Source: Methylophilaceae bacterium UBA6140 (GTDB taxonomy: Bacteria; Pseudomonadota; Gammaproteobacteria; Burkholderiales; Methylophilaceae). From it: a stretch of 20,324 bases of DNA. The notes under the pieces were generated by a model. The model had not been told where the DNA came from. It made no database searches and was given only the letters and a program-made list of their open reading frames with translations. The position numbers were made by a program, and so were the translations under genes. The stretch covers positions 14,676 to 34,999 of the forward strand of contig DIVE01000098.1 in the NCBI GenBank assembly GCA_002423265.1. Reading direction: 5' to 3'. This document shows, piece by piece, positions 7,148 through 16,244 of the stretch (the stretch's first letter is position 1; every line of letters starts with the position of its first letter).

Positions 7148-9526
7148 ATGCTCCCTAAAAAATGGTGGCAATTCCTGATCTTATTGCCCTTGGTACTCGG
7201 CTTGCTGATGGCAGCCATGGCCGGCCTCGCGGCGGCGTTGATCTACCCCACTCTACCCTCTCTTGAAGCACTCACCGATTACCGGCCAAAGGTGCCGCTG
7301 CGAGTGTACACGGAAGATAATCACCTGATCGGTGAATTCGGCGAGGAACGCCGCGCGTTCATCAAAATCGAGGATGTGCCGGAATCTCTGAAGCAAGCCA
7401 TTCTCGCGGCTGAAGATGAACGCTTTTACGAACATGGCGGTGTCGATACCATAGGCATTGTTCGGGCTGCTCTCGCGAATATCGCCGCAGGCGGCTTCAA
7501 GGAAGGCGCCAGCACCATCACCATGCAGGTCGCCCGCAACTTTTTCCTGTCCAGCGAAAAAACCGCCACCCGCAAGCTGAGCGAAGCGCTGCTGGCCATC
7601 AAGATCGAGCACAGCCTGAGCAAGGATCAAATTCTGGAGTTGTACATCAACCAGATTTATCTCGGTCAGCGCGCCTACGGTTTTGCAGCCGCATCGCAAG
7701 TGTATTACGGCAAGACGCTGGAAAAATGCAACGTGGCTGAACTGGCCATGCTGGCCGGCCTACCCAAGGCGCCCTCGCGTTATAACCCCTTCGTCAATCC
7801 GAAACGCGCCGAAGCACGCCAGCATTATGTACTGAAGCGCATGAATAGCCTGGGCTTCATCGACGACACGATTTACCAGGCCGCCATCTCTCAGCCATAC
7901 AAAATCAGAAAGCAGCAATATTCGCATGCGGTTTCGGCCGATTATGTTGCCGAGATTGCCCGCCAGGCGATGTATGAGCGCTATCAGGATGCCATTTACA
8001 GCAGTGGCATGAAGGTCTACACCACCATCCGAAAGGATAATCAGGAGGCCGCCAATCGGGCAGTGACGCAGGGCATTATCGATTACGAATTGCGTCGCGG
8101 GTTCCGCGGGCCGGAAAAGGTGCTGAGCCACACCGCCGATGAACTCGGTAACAGCGAATGGCTGGACAACGCGCTCGATGATTTCGAACAGTTCAACGGT
8201 CTGGTGCCTGCCGTGGTGAAAAAAATCAGCGGAAAATCCGTCCGGCTCTATGTCAAGAATGTTGGCCCGGTCGACGTCAGCGATGACGGGCTCGCACTGG
8301 TCAGCCGAGATATGGCGCTGAAAGACGTGAAAAAACGCAAGCTGGTGCCGGGCGCCGTCGTGCGCGTGCATCAATCCGGCAAAGATTGGAAAATCGTCCA
8401 ACTGCCCGAGGTAGAGGCTGCGCTGGTCGCCCTTGATCCGAAAACCGGTGCGGTCAGGGCGCTGGTCGGCGGCTTCAATTTCAACCGCAGCAAATTCAAT
8501 CACGTCACCCAGGCCTGGCGGCAGCCCGGTTCCAGCTTCAAACCTTTTATCTACTCCGCCGCACTGGAAAAAGGCCTGACCCCGGCCTCCATGATAGAAG
8601 ACGAGCCAGTTTATCTTTCCGCCGAGGAAACCGGTAGCGGCAAGAGCTGGGAACCAAAAAACTTCGACGCCAGGTATGACGGCCCGATACGGCTCAGAAC
8701 CGCGCTGACCAAATCCAAGAACATGGTTTCGATCCGGATACTGGATGACATCGGCGTCGATTATGCGCGCGACTACATCACCCGCTTCGGTTTTTCCGCC
8801 AAGGACCATCCGCCGGTTCTCGCCATGGCGCTGGGCTCAGGCTCGGTGACTGCCTGGCAGATGGCCGGCGGCTATGCGGTATTCGCCAACGGCGGCTATC
8901 AGGTACAGCCGCACATCATCAGTAAAATCGTCGACAGCAAGGGTAATGTGATTCAGAAAACCAAATTCACTGTCGCGGGCAAGGACGCGAACCGCGTGAT
9001 CGATAGCCGCAACGCTTTCCTCATGAGTTCAATGATGCAGGATGTCGTCCGGGTCGGAACTGCATCCCGTGCAAACCGCCTGGGCCGCAACGACCTCGCC
9101 GGCAAAACCGGCACCACCAACGGGCTGGTCGATGCCTGGTTCGCCGGTTACAACCCGTCACAAGTTGCCGTGGCGTGGATGGGCTACGACAAACCGAAAT
9201 CGCTGGGCACGCATGAAACCGGCGGCCGCGCCGCGCTGCCGATCTGGATCGATTACATGTCCAGCGCGCTCAAGGGCGTGCCGGATAATCCTTATTCGCC
9301 GCCCGAGGGCATCACCGCAATCAAGATCAATCAGGAAACCGGCATGCGGGTAGACGAAAGCCAGCCCGGTTTCTATGAATATTTCTACCACGAGTTCCCG
9401 CCACCGGAAGCAATGACCACGCACGAACCCAGCGGATTCTTCTCGCCGTTTCCCGGGCATGACACCGGCCCCGCACCGGCCCCGTCCGGCAGCAGCGAAC
9501 CATCGCTGCTCGATCAGCTTTTCTGA
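7148..9526 (+). CDS. mrcA: Penicillin-binding protein 1A (bifunctional transglycosylase/transpeptidase)
   Basis: Class A penicillin-binding protein (also called ponA) that polymerises lipid II and cross-links peptidoglycan in the periplasm. It has 792 residues, with an N-terminal membrane anchor at about 8-31. The glycosyltransferase-51 domain has catalytic Glu89 in EDERFYEHGGVD, then GASTITMQVARN and the LELYINQIYLGQRAYG motif. The transpeptidase domain has catalytic Ser462 in SSFK (462-465), SKN at 523-525 and KTGTT at 653-657. A central OB-like insert (about 330-420) is typical of PBP1A. The Pro-rich C-terminal tail ends LLDQLF. The arrangement divergent from pilM is widely conserved in proteobacteria and probably links wall synthesis with pilus assembly. 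Confidence 0.97.
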   Translation: MLPKKWWQFLILLPLVLGLLMAAMAGLAAALIYPTLPSLEALTDYRPKVPLRVYTEDNHLIGEFGEERRAFIKIEDVPESLKQAILAAEDERFYEHGGVDTIGIVRAALANIAAGGFKEGASTITMQVARNFFLSSEKTATRKLSEALLAIKIEHSLSKDQILELYINQIYLGQRAYGFAAASQVYYGKTLEKCNVAELAMLAGLPKAPSRYNPFVNPKRAEARQHYVLKRMNSLGFIDDTIYQAAISQPYKIRKQQYSHAVSADYVAEIARQAMYERYQDAIYSSGMKVYTTIRKDNQEAANRAVTQGIIDYELRRGFRGPEKVLSHTADELGNSEWLDNALDDFEQFNGLVPAVVKKISGKSVRLYVKNVGPVDVSDDGLALVSRDMALKDVKKRKLVPGAVVRVHQSGKDWKIVQLPEVEAALVALDPKTGAVRALVGGFNFNRSKFNHVTQAWRQPGSSFKPFIYSAALEKGLTPASMIEDEPVYLSAEETGSGKSWEPKNFDARYDGPIRLRTALTKSKNMVSIRILDDIGVDYARDYITRFGFSAKDHPPVLAMALGSGSVTAWQMAGGYAVFANGGYQVQPHIISKIVDSKGNVIQKTKFTVAGKDANRVIDSRNAFLMSSMMQDVVRVGTASRANRLGRNDLAGKTGTTNGLVDAWFAGYNPSQVAVAWMGYDKPKSLGTHETGGRAALPIWIDYMSSALKGVPDNPYSPPEGITAIKINQETGMRVDESQPGFYEYFYHEFPPPEAMTTHEPSGFFSPFPGHDTGPAPAPSGSSEPSLLDQLF

Positions 9527-9550
9527 TTCAGCCTTAGATTGCAAAAGGCC

Positions 9551-10186
9551 ATGGCAAAAGAAAACGGCAGAAACTCGCATCTGCGGCAGCGCATCGCGCA
9601 GCTCGCAGCCCGCTTCATGGCGGACGAGGGTATCTCAGACTACGCCTACGCCAAAAAGAAGGCGGGCAGGCAGCTTGGCATCATGGAAGACCATTGCATG
9701 CCGACCAACGCCGAGATTGAAGAAGAAATCCGCATCTTTCACGAAATCTACAACAGCGAGGATCAGCCGGAAGCCTTGCTGCAGCTGAGAAAAGATGCGC
9801 TTGTCGTCATGGAAATGCTGGAACGCTTCAACCCGCACCTGACCGGCGCGGTGCTCGACGGTACCGCCGGGCGCTACGCGACGACCGATATCCATCTCTA
9901 TGCGGAAAGCCTGAAGGAAGTGGAAATGTTTCTGCTCAATCTGCAGGTGCCGTATGAAAGCAGCGAGAAATCCTACCGCACGCAGAAAGACAAACGCAGC
10001 GGCGATAAACGTAATGGCGACCGCCGCAAGGTACCGGTGTTCACGCTGGAAGGTCCGAACGGCATCATCCGCCTCAGTGTGTTCGATACCGACGATAGCC
10101 GCATGCCGCCGAAAAGCCCGGTCGATGGTCAGAACATGCACAAGGCCAATGTATCCGGCCTGAGAGTACTGATCGCGCAAGACTAG
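9551..10186 (+). CDS. Conserved protein of unknown function, possible nucleotidyltransferase-like fold
   Basis: 211 residues from the ATG at 9551 (a TTG at 9539 is also in frame), starting 24 nt after mrcA and so probably co-transcribed with it. The N-terminal half is helical and charged (RIAQLAARFMADEGISDYAYAKKKA, then NAEIEEEIRIFHEIY), and the middle has FNPHLTGAVLDGTAGRYATTDIHLYAES. A Lys/Arg/Asp-rich patch follows at about 150-162, then a segment with SPVDGQNM near the C-terminus. I recognise the overall pattern (AKRKA, EIE, GPVL-GTA, H-F/Y-A, SPVDGKPM) from an uncharacterised proteobacterial family sometimes labelled nucleotidyltransferase. That label is from memory and I do not assert activity. 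No signal peptide or membrane segment is seen. Confidence 0.75.
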   Translation: MAKENGRNSHLRQRIAQLAARFMADEGISDYAYAKKKAGRQLGIMEDHCMPTNAEIEEEIRIFHEIYNSEDQPEALLQLRKDALVVMEMLERFNPHLTGAVLDGTAGRYATTDIHLYAESLKEVEMFLLNLQVPYESSEKSYRTQKDKRSGDKRNGDRRKVPVFTLEGPNGIIRLSVFDTDDSRMPPKSPVDGQNMHKANVSGLRVLIAQD

Positions 10187-10229
10187 CCCGGATATTTCAC
10201 CGGATCACGGGACGATGACGAGAAAGCTT

Positions 10230-10340
10230 GTGCGCAGATTCGCGCACCTCGCGCCAAGCCAATAGCCGAGCCTCTTGGCGCGAAGCGGGGGTGTGAAGAT
10301 GCCGCAAAATTACCGTCAGCGACCGTGAAGGCTGGCGGTA
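10230..10340. repeat. Three consecutive hairpins
   Basis: GTGCGC/GCGCAC (10230-10235 with 10242-10247, 6-nt loop). TCGCGCCAAG/CTTGGCGCGA (10249-10258 with 10274-10283, perfect 10 bp, 15-nt loop). TACCGTCAGC/GCTGGCGGTA (10311-10320 with 10331-10340, 10 bp with one G.U in plus-strand RNA, 10-nt loop). They lie 3' of the mrcA-linked gene and may stabilise or end that transcript. Confidence 0.55.
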
Positions 10341-10371
10341 CAAACCGGTTTTTGCTAGCAACTCTGCATTC

Positions 10372-10385
10372 GCGGGATTTCCCGC
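10372..10385. repeat. Short near-palindrome
   Basis: GCGGGA (10372-10377) and TCCCGC (10380-10385) are exact reverse complements separated by two bases. Such a tight palindrome could be a protein-binding site or a remnant of a dispersed repeat. Confidence 0.4.
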
Positions 10386-10469
10386 CCGCTTCAGTGCCGG
10401 TATAGTGAAATGTCCGGGCTGACTGCCTGCCGGTTCCGGTTCTGATTATTGAACTGAAACAAAAATGTT

Positions 10470-10563
10470 GTCATTCCGGGGCGGCTGAAAGCCGAACCCG
10501 GAATCCAGCAACCCATTGAAAATACTGGATTCCGGATCACTGCTTCGCAGTTTCCGGAATGAC
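10470..10563. repeat. Two-armed ATTCCGG palindromic repeat
   Basis: The outer arms GTCATTCCGG (10470-10479) and CCGGAATGAC (10554-10563) are perfect complements. The inner arms CCGGAATCCAG (10498-10508) and CTGGATTCCGG (10525-10535) are perfect over 11 bp. Each half also folds on itself: ATTCCGGG with CCCGGAAT around a CGGCTGAAAGCCG hairpin, and ATTCCGG with CCGGAAT around ACTGCTTCGCAGT. This is the pattern of dispersed intergenic repeats found in many proteobacteria; a degenerate copy lies at 1578-1645. Confidence 0.65.
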
Positions 10564-10596
10564 GAGGTTTACTTATTCAGGTTTTTTCCTGGCTAC

Positions 10597-10641
10597 CTCC
10601 CGGCGCTGCCCAGCCGGCGCCAGCCACCGGCTTTGCGGGAG
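10597..10641. repeat. Possible three-way-junction fold next to the hemB stop
   Basis: CTCCCG (10597-10602) pairs with CGGGAG (10636-10641). Inside it, GGCGC (10602-10606) pairs with GCGCC (10617-10621), and AGCC (10622-10625) pairs with GGCT (10629-10632). The end of the closing stem and the first inner stem share base 10602. It ends 11 bases from the hemB stop codon and may mark the end of the minus-strand transcript, though no U-tract follows directly. Confidence 0.35.
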
Positions 10642-10652
10642 CTGCCGAGCAG

Positions 10653-11669
<1,017 letters not shown>

Positions 11670-11713
11670 TTACTCCCCATATTCAATGTTCACAAGGCAC
11701 AGATTGCCTGCCG

Positions 11714-12502
11714 TCAACCGAACACCCGCGCCAGCTCGGCGCCGGGGTCTGGCTGGCGCATGAAAGCTTCGCCGACCAGGAAGGTATGTACATCATGGCT
11801 GCGCATCAAGGCCACGTCTTCCGGCGTAAAGATACCGGACTCGGTCACCACGCAACGGTCGTCCGGCATCTGCTTCAGCAAATCCAGCGTGGTTTGCAGG
11901 CTCACTTCAAACGTGCGCAGATTGCGGTTGTTGATACCGATCAACGGCGTCTCCAGTTGCAGCGCCTGCTGCAGTTCTTCGCCGTCATGCACTTCGACCA
12001 GCACTGCCATGCCGAGATCGTGGGCCAGATCTTCCAGTTCATGCATTTTCGACAGATCCAGCGCCGCCGCAATCAGCAGAATACAATCGGCACCCATCGC
12101 GCGGGCTTCATAAACCTGATACTTGTCGATCATGAAATCCTTGCGCAATACCGGCAGCTTGCAGGCGGCCCTGGCTTCACGCAGATAATCGGCGCTGCCC
12201 TGAAAATAGGTCGCGTCGGTCAGCACGGAGAGACAGGCTGCACCGCCTTTTTCGTAACTTCTGGCGATCTCGGCAGGATGAAAATCGGCGCGGATGACGC
12301 CTTTCGAGGGGCTGGCTTTTTTGATCTCGGCAATCACCGCCGGCTTGTCAGCAAGGATTCTGGCATGGATGCTGCCGGCAAAATCGCGCGCATCGGGCGC
12401 GGCCCATGCCTCGTCGCGCACTTTTGACAAGGGTCTGGCCGCACTTGCCGCATCAACTTCGGCGCGCTTGGTTTCAAGAATTTTTTTCAGTATGTCAGAC
12501 AT
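11714..12502 (-). CDS. trpC: Indole-3-glycerol phosphate synthase TrpC
   Basis: Closes the ring of CdRP to indole-3-glycerol phosphate in tryptophan synthesis. I use ATG 12502, giving 262 residues beginning [16 protein letters not shown], the usual family N-terminus. The longer open frame to 12625 overlaps the upstream gene and its extra 41 residues look non-coding. The TIM-barrel motifs are [10 protein letters not shown] (59-68), [41 protein letters not shown] and ESGI near the end. It is a stand-alone TrpC, not fused to TrpF. It is separated from trpD by the DUF3465 gene, whose stop lies 23 nt upstream. Confidence 0.97.
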   Translation of the reverse strand: MSDILKKILETKRAEVDAASAARPLSKVRDEAWAAPDARDFAGSIHARILADKPAVIAEIKKASPSKGVIRADFHPAEIARSYEKGGAACLSVLTDATYFQGSADYLREARAACKLPVLRKDFMIDKYQVYEARAMGADCILLIAAALDLSKMHELEDLAHDLGMAVLVEVHDGEELQQALQLETPLIGINNRNLRTFEVSLQTTLDLLKQMPDDRCVVTESGIFTPEDVALMRSHDVHTFLVGEAFMRQPDPGAELARVFG

Positions 12503-12525
12503 CGTCGTTGCATCATCCGTGAAGG

Positions 12526-12981
12526 TTATTGATAAGTACGGCCTTCGTGCCGTAGCCAGCCGCCCGGATGGCGGCCCTGCGGGTCGTGGTGCGTCCAGTG
12601 CAACACGCCGCCCTTGCTGTTCCACTCGTACTGTCCGCTGAAAATCACTTCATCGCCTGCCGCCAGCGATTCAATGCGCGGCGCCAGATCGATGTTATGC
12701 GCAACCAGCACGGTCTGTTGCGGGTTCACCTGCAAAATGAAACGCTGGTGGCGCGAACCATCGTTGTCATCCGCCAGCAACCTCGCCACCACACCATTGC
12801 CATCAACCAGCAGATTGCTGCGGCGCTGCTCGAAAGCCTGTTGCAGCAGCGGGTTGTCGAGCGCGCCGACGACCTCTGCCGACGATGGCGGCAAGCCGCC
12901 GCCGGCAAGTGCCGGGCTGTCATGATACTGGTAGCCCGCATAGAGCAATACCAGCGCCAGCGCGACCAGCCATATTCTCAT
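12526..12981 (-). CDS. DUF3465 family protein inside the trp operon
   Basis: 151 residues with an N-terminal hydrophobic segment (about 3-17: [15 protein letters not shown]) acting as a signal peptide or membrane anchor, so the rest is probably periplasmic. The domain has [23 protein letters not shown], then HNIDLAPRI at 95-103, [13 protein letters not shown], and the histidine-rich HWTHHDP at 128-134 followed by [17 protein letters not shown] recognise this as DUF3465, whose function is not known to me. Its ATG overlaps the trpD stop as ATGA and its end lies 23 nt before trpC, so it is translated as part of the operon. Nothing links its motifs to tryptophan synthesis. Confidence 0.88.
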   Translation of the reverse strand: MRIWLVALALVLLYAGYQYHDSPALAGGGLPPSSAEVVGALDNPLLQQAFEQRRSNLLVDGNGVVARLLADDNDGSRHQRFILQVNPQQTVLVAHNIDLAPRIESLAAGDEVIFSGQYEWNSKGGVLHWTHHDPQGRHPGGWLRHEGRTYQ

Positions 12982-14012
12982 GTTGCGGATGTGCGCGCCC
13001 TCAGTTGTTCGAGCTTGCGCATGGCACCGCCGTCATCAATCGCCCGTTTCGCTGCCTCGATACCGGCAGCCAGGCTATCCGCTACATCGGCGACATAAAT
13101 GGCGGCACCGGCGTTCATCACCACAATATCCCGCGCCGGGCCCGGCTTGCCGGCCAGCACGTCGAGCACCATGGCTTTCGATTCCTCTGCGTTGGCGACC
13201 TGAATCTTATTCAGGTCGTGCAAAGGCAGCCCGAACTGCGCCGGGTTGACCTTGTATTGGCGCACTTCGCCGTTCTTCAGCTCGGCGATATGGCTGTCGC
13301 CGGTGAACGAGATTTCGTCCATGCCGTCATCGCCATGCACCACCATCACATGTTCGCTGCCGAGCCGCTGCAACGCGCCCGCCAGCAGGCCGGTCAGGTC
13401 GCGGTGAAACACGCCCATGACCTGCCGTTTGGCACCGGCCGGATTGGTCAGCGGTCCGAGCAGATTGAACATGGTACGCACGCCCAGCTCGCGGCGCACA
13501 GGTGCAGCGTGCTTCATGGCGCTGTGGTGGTTGGGCGCAAACATGAAGCCGATACCGATTTCGTCGATCGAAGCTGCGACCTGTTGCGGCGTCTGGTTGA
13601 CATTGACGCCCAACGCCTCCAGCACGTCGATGCTGCCGCAGGTGGAAGAGACCGAACGGCCGCCGTGCTTGGCGATGGCAACGCCAGCCGCCGCCGCGAC
13701 AAAGGCCGCAGCAGTGGACACATTGAAGGTTTGAATGCCATCGCCGCCGGTGCCGCAGGTATCGACCAGATGCGCGGTGTTGCCGACCGCGACCTTGGTC
13801 GAGAGGCTGCGCATGACATCCGCCGCAGCGGCGATTTCATCGACGGTCTCACCCTTGACGCGCAAGCCGATCAAAAGACCGGCAATCTGTGCGGGGGTCA
13901 GTTCGCCGCCCATCACCTGCTGCATCAGCGCCTTCATGTCGTCATAGGCAAGATCGCGGCCATCGATCAGCTGCTGCAAAGCCTGTTTGTAGGTCAGTTG
14001 CGTCATGGTCAT
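12978..14012 (-). CDS. trpD: Anthranilate phosphoribosyltransferase TrpD
   Basis: Joins anthranilate and PRPP to form phosphoribosyl-anthranilate. It has 344 residues; ATG 14012 overlaps the trpG stop (ATGA), and a second ATG at 14006 is possible. The PRPP and metal motifs are GTGGDG at 87-92 and NVST at 97-100. The conserved KHGNR motif reads KHGGR here (115-119), and the following loop reads [14 protein letters not shown] where SSKSGS or SSSSGS is more usual. [12 protein letters not shown] and the acidic pair in DGMDEIS are present. The enzyme looks intact. It is a separate protein, not fused to TrpG. Confidence 0.97.
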   Translation of the reverse strand: MTMTQLTYKQALQQLIDGRDLAYDDMKALMQQVMGGELTPAQIAGLLIGLRVKGETVDEIAAAADVMRSLSTKVAVGNTAHLVDTCGTGGDGIQTFNVSTAAAFVAAAAGVAIAKHGGRSVSSTCGSIDVLEALGVNVNQTPQQVAASIDEIGIGFMFAPNHHSAMKHAAPVRRELGVRTMFNLLGPLTNPAGAKRQVMGVFHRDLTGLLAGALQRLGSEHVMVVHGDDGMDEISFTGDSHIAELKNGEVRQYKVNPAQFGLPLHDLNKIQVANAEESKAMVLDVLAGKPGPARDIVVMNAGAAIYVADVADSLAAGIEAAKRAIDDGGAMRKLEQLRARTSAT

Positions 14013-14587
14013 GCCCCGGTCGGCCAGGCGGTGAGGAAGTTCTGCAACAACTCGTGACCGTATTCGGTGAGGATGGATTCGGGATGGAACTGCACGCCTT
14101 CAACCGCCAGCGTCTTGTGGCGCACGCCCATGATCTCGCCGTCCTCGGTCCAGGCGGTAATTTCCAGGCAATCCGGAATCGTCTCGCGCTCGATCACCAG
14201 CGAGTGGTAGCGGGTGGCGGTATAGGGGTTGGGCAGGCCGCGAAAAACGCCGATATCCTTGTGAAAGATGGAAGAGGTCTTGCCGTGCATCAGCTGTTTG
14301 GCGTGCACGATACGGCCGCCGAAGGCCTGACCGATACTCTGATGACCGAGGCAGACACCCAGAATCGGCACCTTGCCGGCAAATTCATGGATCAGCGGTA
14401 CCGAAATACCGGCCTCGTTCGGCGTGCAGGGGCCGGGCGAAATGACGATGTGGTCGGGCTTGAGCGCCGCGACTTTGGCCAGATCGATCTCGTCGTTACG
14501 GTAAACCTGAACGTCTTCGCCCAGTTCGCCCAGATATTGCACCAGGTTGTAGGTAAAGGAATCGTAGTTATCTATCATCAACAGCAT
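14009..14587 (-). CDS. trpG: Anthranilate synthase component II (glutamine amidotransferase) TrpG
   Basis: Releases ammonia from glutamine for TrpE; in many bacteria the same subunit also serves aminodeoxychorismate synthase (PabA). It has 192 residues beginning [20 protein letters not shown]. The class I amidotransferase triad is visible as Cys79 in [10 protein letters not shown], His168 and Glu170 in [11 protein letters not shown]. The oxyanion motif [12 protein letters not shown] is at 49-60. The start has AAGG about 8 nt upstream. It lies 36 nt after trpE and overlaps trpD by 4 nt. Confidence 0.97.
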   Translation of the reverse strand: MLLMIDNYDSFTYNLVQYLGELGEDVQVYRNDEIDLAKVAALKPDHIVISPGPCTPNEAGISVPLIHEFAGKVPILGVCLGHQSIGQAFGGRIVHAKQLMHGKTSSIFHKDIGVFRGLPNPYTATRYHSLVIERETIPDCLEITAWTEDGEIMGVRHKTLAVEGVQFHPESILTEYGHELLQNFLTAWPTGA

Positions 14588-14623
14588 GGCAGTTACCTTT
14601 TCTCTTTGCGCTTCGCTGCCGGC

Positions 14624-16111
14624 TCAACAATCATCGCTGTCGAGCCCGGCCAACACCATTTCTGCCGCACGTAAAACGGCGCGGGCCTTGTTCTGCGTTT
14701 CCATCCACTCGCTGGCGGGCACGGAATCGGCGACGATGCCGGCACCCGCCTGCGAATAAAGCATGCCTTGCTTGATGACGCCGGTGCGGATCGCAATCGC
14801 AACATCCATATCGCCGTTGAAGCCGAGGTAACCGACCGCGCCGGCATAAATGCCGCGTTTGGAAGGCTCCAGTTCATCGATGATTTCCATCGCCCGCACC
14901 TTGGGTGCACCGCTGACGGTTCCGGCCGGAAAGGTAGCCTTCAATACGTCGATGGCATCCATGCCGGGCTTCAGCTTGCCCTCGACATTGGAAACGATAT
15001 GCATGACATGCGAATAGCGCTCGATCACCATGCTGTCAGTCACCTTGACCGAACCGATCTGCGCGACACGGCCAACGTCATTACGACCGAGGTCCATCAG
15101 CTGCACATGCTCGGCGCGCTCCTTGGGATCGGCCAGCAGTTCTTCCGCCAGCGCCAGATCCTGCTCGCGCGTGGCGCCACGCGGCCGGGTACCGGCGATC
15201 GGCCGCGCCGTGACGGTATCGCCTTCCAGTCGCACCAGAATTTCAGGCGATGCGCCGACCACGTGATGATCGCCCATGTCGTAATAGAACATGTAGGGCG
15301 ATGGATTGAGACTGCGCAATGCGCGATAGAGCGACAGCGGCGGCGCGGCGAAAGGCTGTGCCATGCGCTGCGAAAGCACGACTTGCATGATGTCGCCATC
15401 GAATATGTATTGCTTGGCTTTTTCCACCGCCGCCTTGAAATTGGCCTCGCCGAATTCGGAAGCGGCCGCGGTTTTCTGCATGGGCCTGGCCTCAGGCACA
15501 CTCACCGGTGTTCTCAACAAGCGGATCAGCGCCTGCAGTCTGGCCCTGGCCTTGTCGTAGGCACCGGCAACGGCGGGGTCGGCATAGACGATGAAATAAA
15601 GCTTGCCGGAAAGATTGTCTACCACCGCCAGCTCTTCCGATACCATCAGCAGCACATCGGGCACATCAAGCGCGTCGGGCTTCTGCGTCGCCGCCAGCCT
15701 GCGTTCGATGTAGCGCACGGTTTCGTAACCGAAATAGCCGGCCAGTCCACCGGTAAAACGCGGCAGACCGTCATAAGGCGGCACCTTGAATCGGGCTTGA
15801 TAGCTTTTGACGAAATCGAGCGGGTTAACATCGACGGCAGATTCGACCACCTGCCCGTCCTCGATCACTTCGACCTGATGGCCACGCGCCACCAGCCTTG
15901 TTTTTGCCGGCAGTCCGATAATCGAATAACGGCCGAAGCGTTCGCCGCCCTGCACCGATTCAAGCAGGTAGCTGTATGGCTGGTTGGCAAGCTTGAGATA
16001 AAGCGAGAGCGGCGTATCGAGGTCGGCGAAAGTTTCGGTGACCAGCGGAATACGATTGAAGCCCTGTTTGGCCAGGGCTTCGAATTCGGATTGATTCATC
16101 ATTTGCAACAT
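14624..16111 (-). CDS. trpE: Anthranilate synthase component I TrpE
   Basis: Converts chorismate to anthranilate with ammonia from TrpG, the first and usually feedback-inhibited step of tryptophan synthesis. It has 495 residues from ATG 16111, with GGAG five bases upstream. The N-terminal LLES element at 49-52, part of the family's tryptophan-binding pocket, and [12 protein letters not shown] follow. The chorismate-binding domain has [53 protein letters not shown] and AIRTGV, then [19 protein letters not shown]. The ribosome site of this gene is complementary to the upstream leader ORF, so expression may be controlled at translation by tryptophan supply. Confidence 0.98.
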   Translation of the reverse strand: MLQMMNQSEFEALAKQGFNRIPLVTETFADLDTPLSLYLKLANQPYSYLLESVQGGERFGRYSIIGLPAKTRLVARGHQVEVIEDGQVVESAVDVNPLDFVKSYQARFKVPPYDGLPRFTGGLAGYFGYETVRYIERRLAATQKPDALDVPDVLLMVSEELAVVDNLSGKLYFIVYADPAVAGAYDKARARLQALIRLLRTPVSVPEARPMQKTAAASEFGEANFKAAVEKAKQYIFDGDIMQVVLSQRMAQPFAAPPLSLYRALRSLNPSPYMFYYDMGDHHVVGASPEILVRLEGDTVTARPIAGTRPRGATREQDLALAEELLADPKERAEHVQLMDLGRNDVGRVAQIGSVKVTDSMVIERYSHVMHIVSNVEGKLKPGMDAIDVLKATFPAGTVSGAPKVRAMEIIDELEPSKRGIYAGAVGYLGFNGDMDVAIAIRTGVIKQGMLYSQAGAGIVADSVPASEWMETQNKARAVLRAAEMVLAGLDSDDC

Positions 16112-16112
16112 A

Positions 16113-16242
16113 AAATCTCCAACATGAACATTCTGCGATGGCAGCGCACCGTTGCCGGATTTGCACTGCGTGACGGGCGCGAACAGGCGCCCGGTGGTTT
16201 CTATTTCAGTGCCACCATCGCCAGGAGGTGTGTTCGAGATTC
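16113..16242 (-). promoter_or_regulatory. Candidate trp leader RNA: long-range stem masking the trpE ribosome site
   Basis: Reading trp-sense RNA, leader segment 16242-16231 (GAAUCUCGAACA) can pair with 16124-16113 (UGUUGGAGAUUU), which contains the GGAG of trpE: 11 of 12 pairs, including one G.U, with a single G-G mismatch. Inside this, 16221-16211 (GCGAUGGUGGC, spanning two Trp codons) pairs with 16145-16135 (GCUGCCAUCGC) over 11 consecutive pairs with two G.U. The apical region holds a CGGGCGC/GCGCCCG hairpin. A competing helix GGUGG (16216-16212) with CCACC (16197-16193) would open the second stem. A ribosome stalled on the Trp codons would cover both 5' arms. The pairings are seen in sequence; the mechanism is inferred. 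Confidence 0.6.
16174..16193 (-). other. GC-rich 7-bp hairpin in the trp leader
   Basis: CGGGCGC and GCGCCCG are perfect complements with a 6-nt loop (CUGUUC in trp-sense RNA). It sits in the apical loop of the long-range stem, between the leader stop codon and trpE. The RNA after it reads UCACGCAG, without a U-tract, so it does not look like an intrinsic terminator. Confidence 0.55.
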
Positions 16243-16244
16243 AT
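16206..16244 (-). CDS. trpL: Putative trp leader peptide (Trp-rich)
   Basis: A 12-codon ORF reading [12 protein letters not shown] then TGA; an in-frame ATG at 16256 would give 16 residues ([16 protein letters not shown]). Three of its last five residues are tryptophan (TGG CGA TGG TGG), as in known trp operon leader peptides. It lies between rpe and trpE, starting 11-23 nt after the rpe stop and ending about 95 nt before the trpE start. Ribosome sites are weak: GGG about 7 nt before the inner ATG, AGG about 9 nt before the outer. Translation may depend on ribosomes finishing rpe. Expression is not proven, but position, codon content and the RNA pairing agree. Confidence 0.68.
   Translation of the reverse strand: MNLEHTSWRWWH

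Larger units (their letters stand above)
10187..10652. other. Non-coding convergent gap rich in inverted repeats
   Basis: 466 bases between two converging genes, with no credible coding sequence. It holds at least five hairpin-forming inverted repeats and one two-armed dispersed repeat, described separately. The only runs of T on the plus strand that could serve a terminator are at 10349-10353 and 10582-10587. Neither directly follows a long stem, so no canonical intrinsic terminator is assigned. Confidence 0.6.

Noticed and set aside
7760..8809. 349-codon minus-strand ORF opposite mrcA
   Set aside because: Antisense to the transpeptidase part of mrcA, with no coding signals of its own.
12503..12625. 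Longer N-terminus for trpC
   Set aside because: The extra 41 codons overlap the DUF3465 gene in another frame and have a non-coding look; ATG 12502 gives the normal family start.
12885..14057. 390-codon plus-strand ORF opposite trpD
   Set aside because: It covers trpD and parts of its neighbours in reverse; low-complexity His/Arg/Gly-rich translation and no family resemblance.
16174..16193. Hairpin before trpE as a classical intrinsic attenuator-terminator
   Set aside because: The stem is good but no U-tract follows it in trp-sense RNA, so I do not call a Rho-independent terminator.
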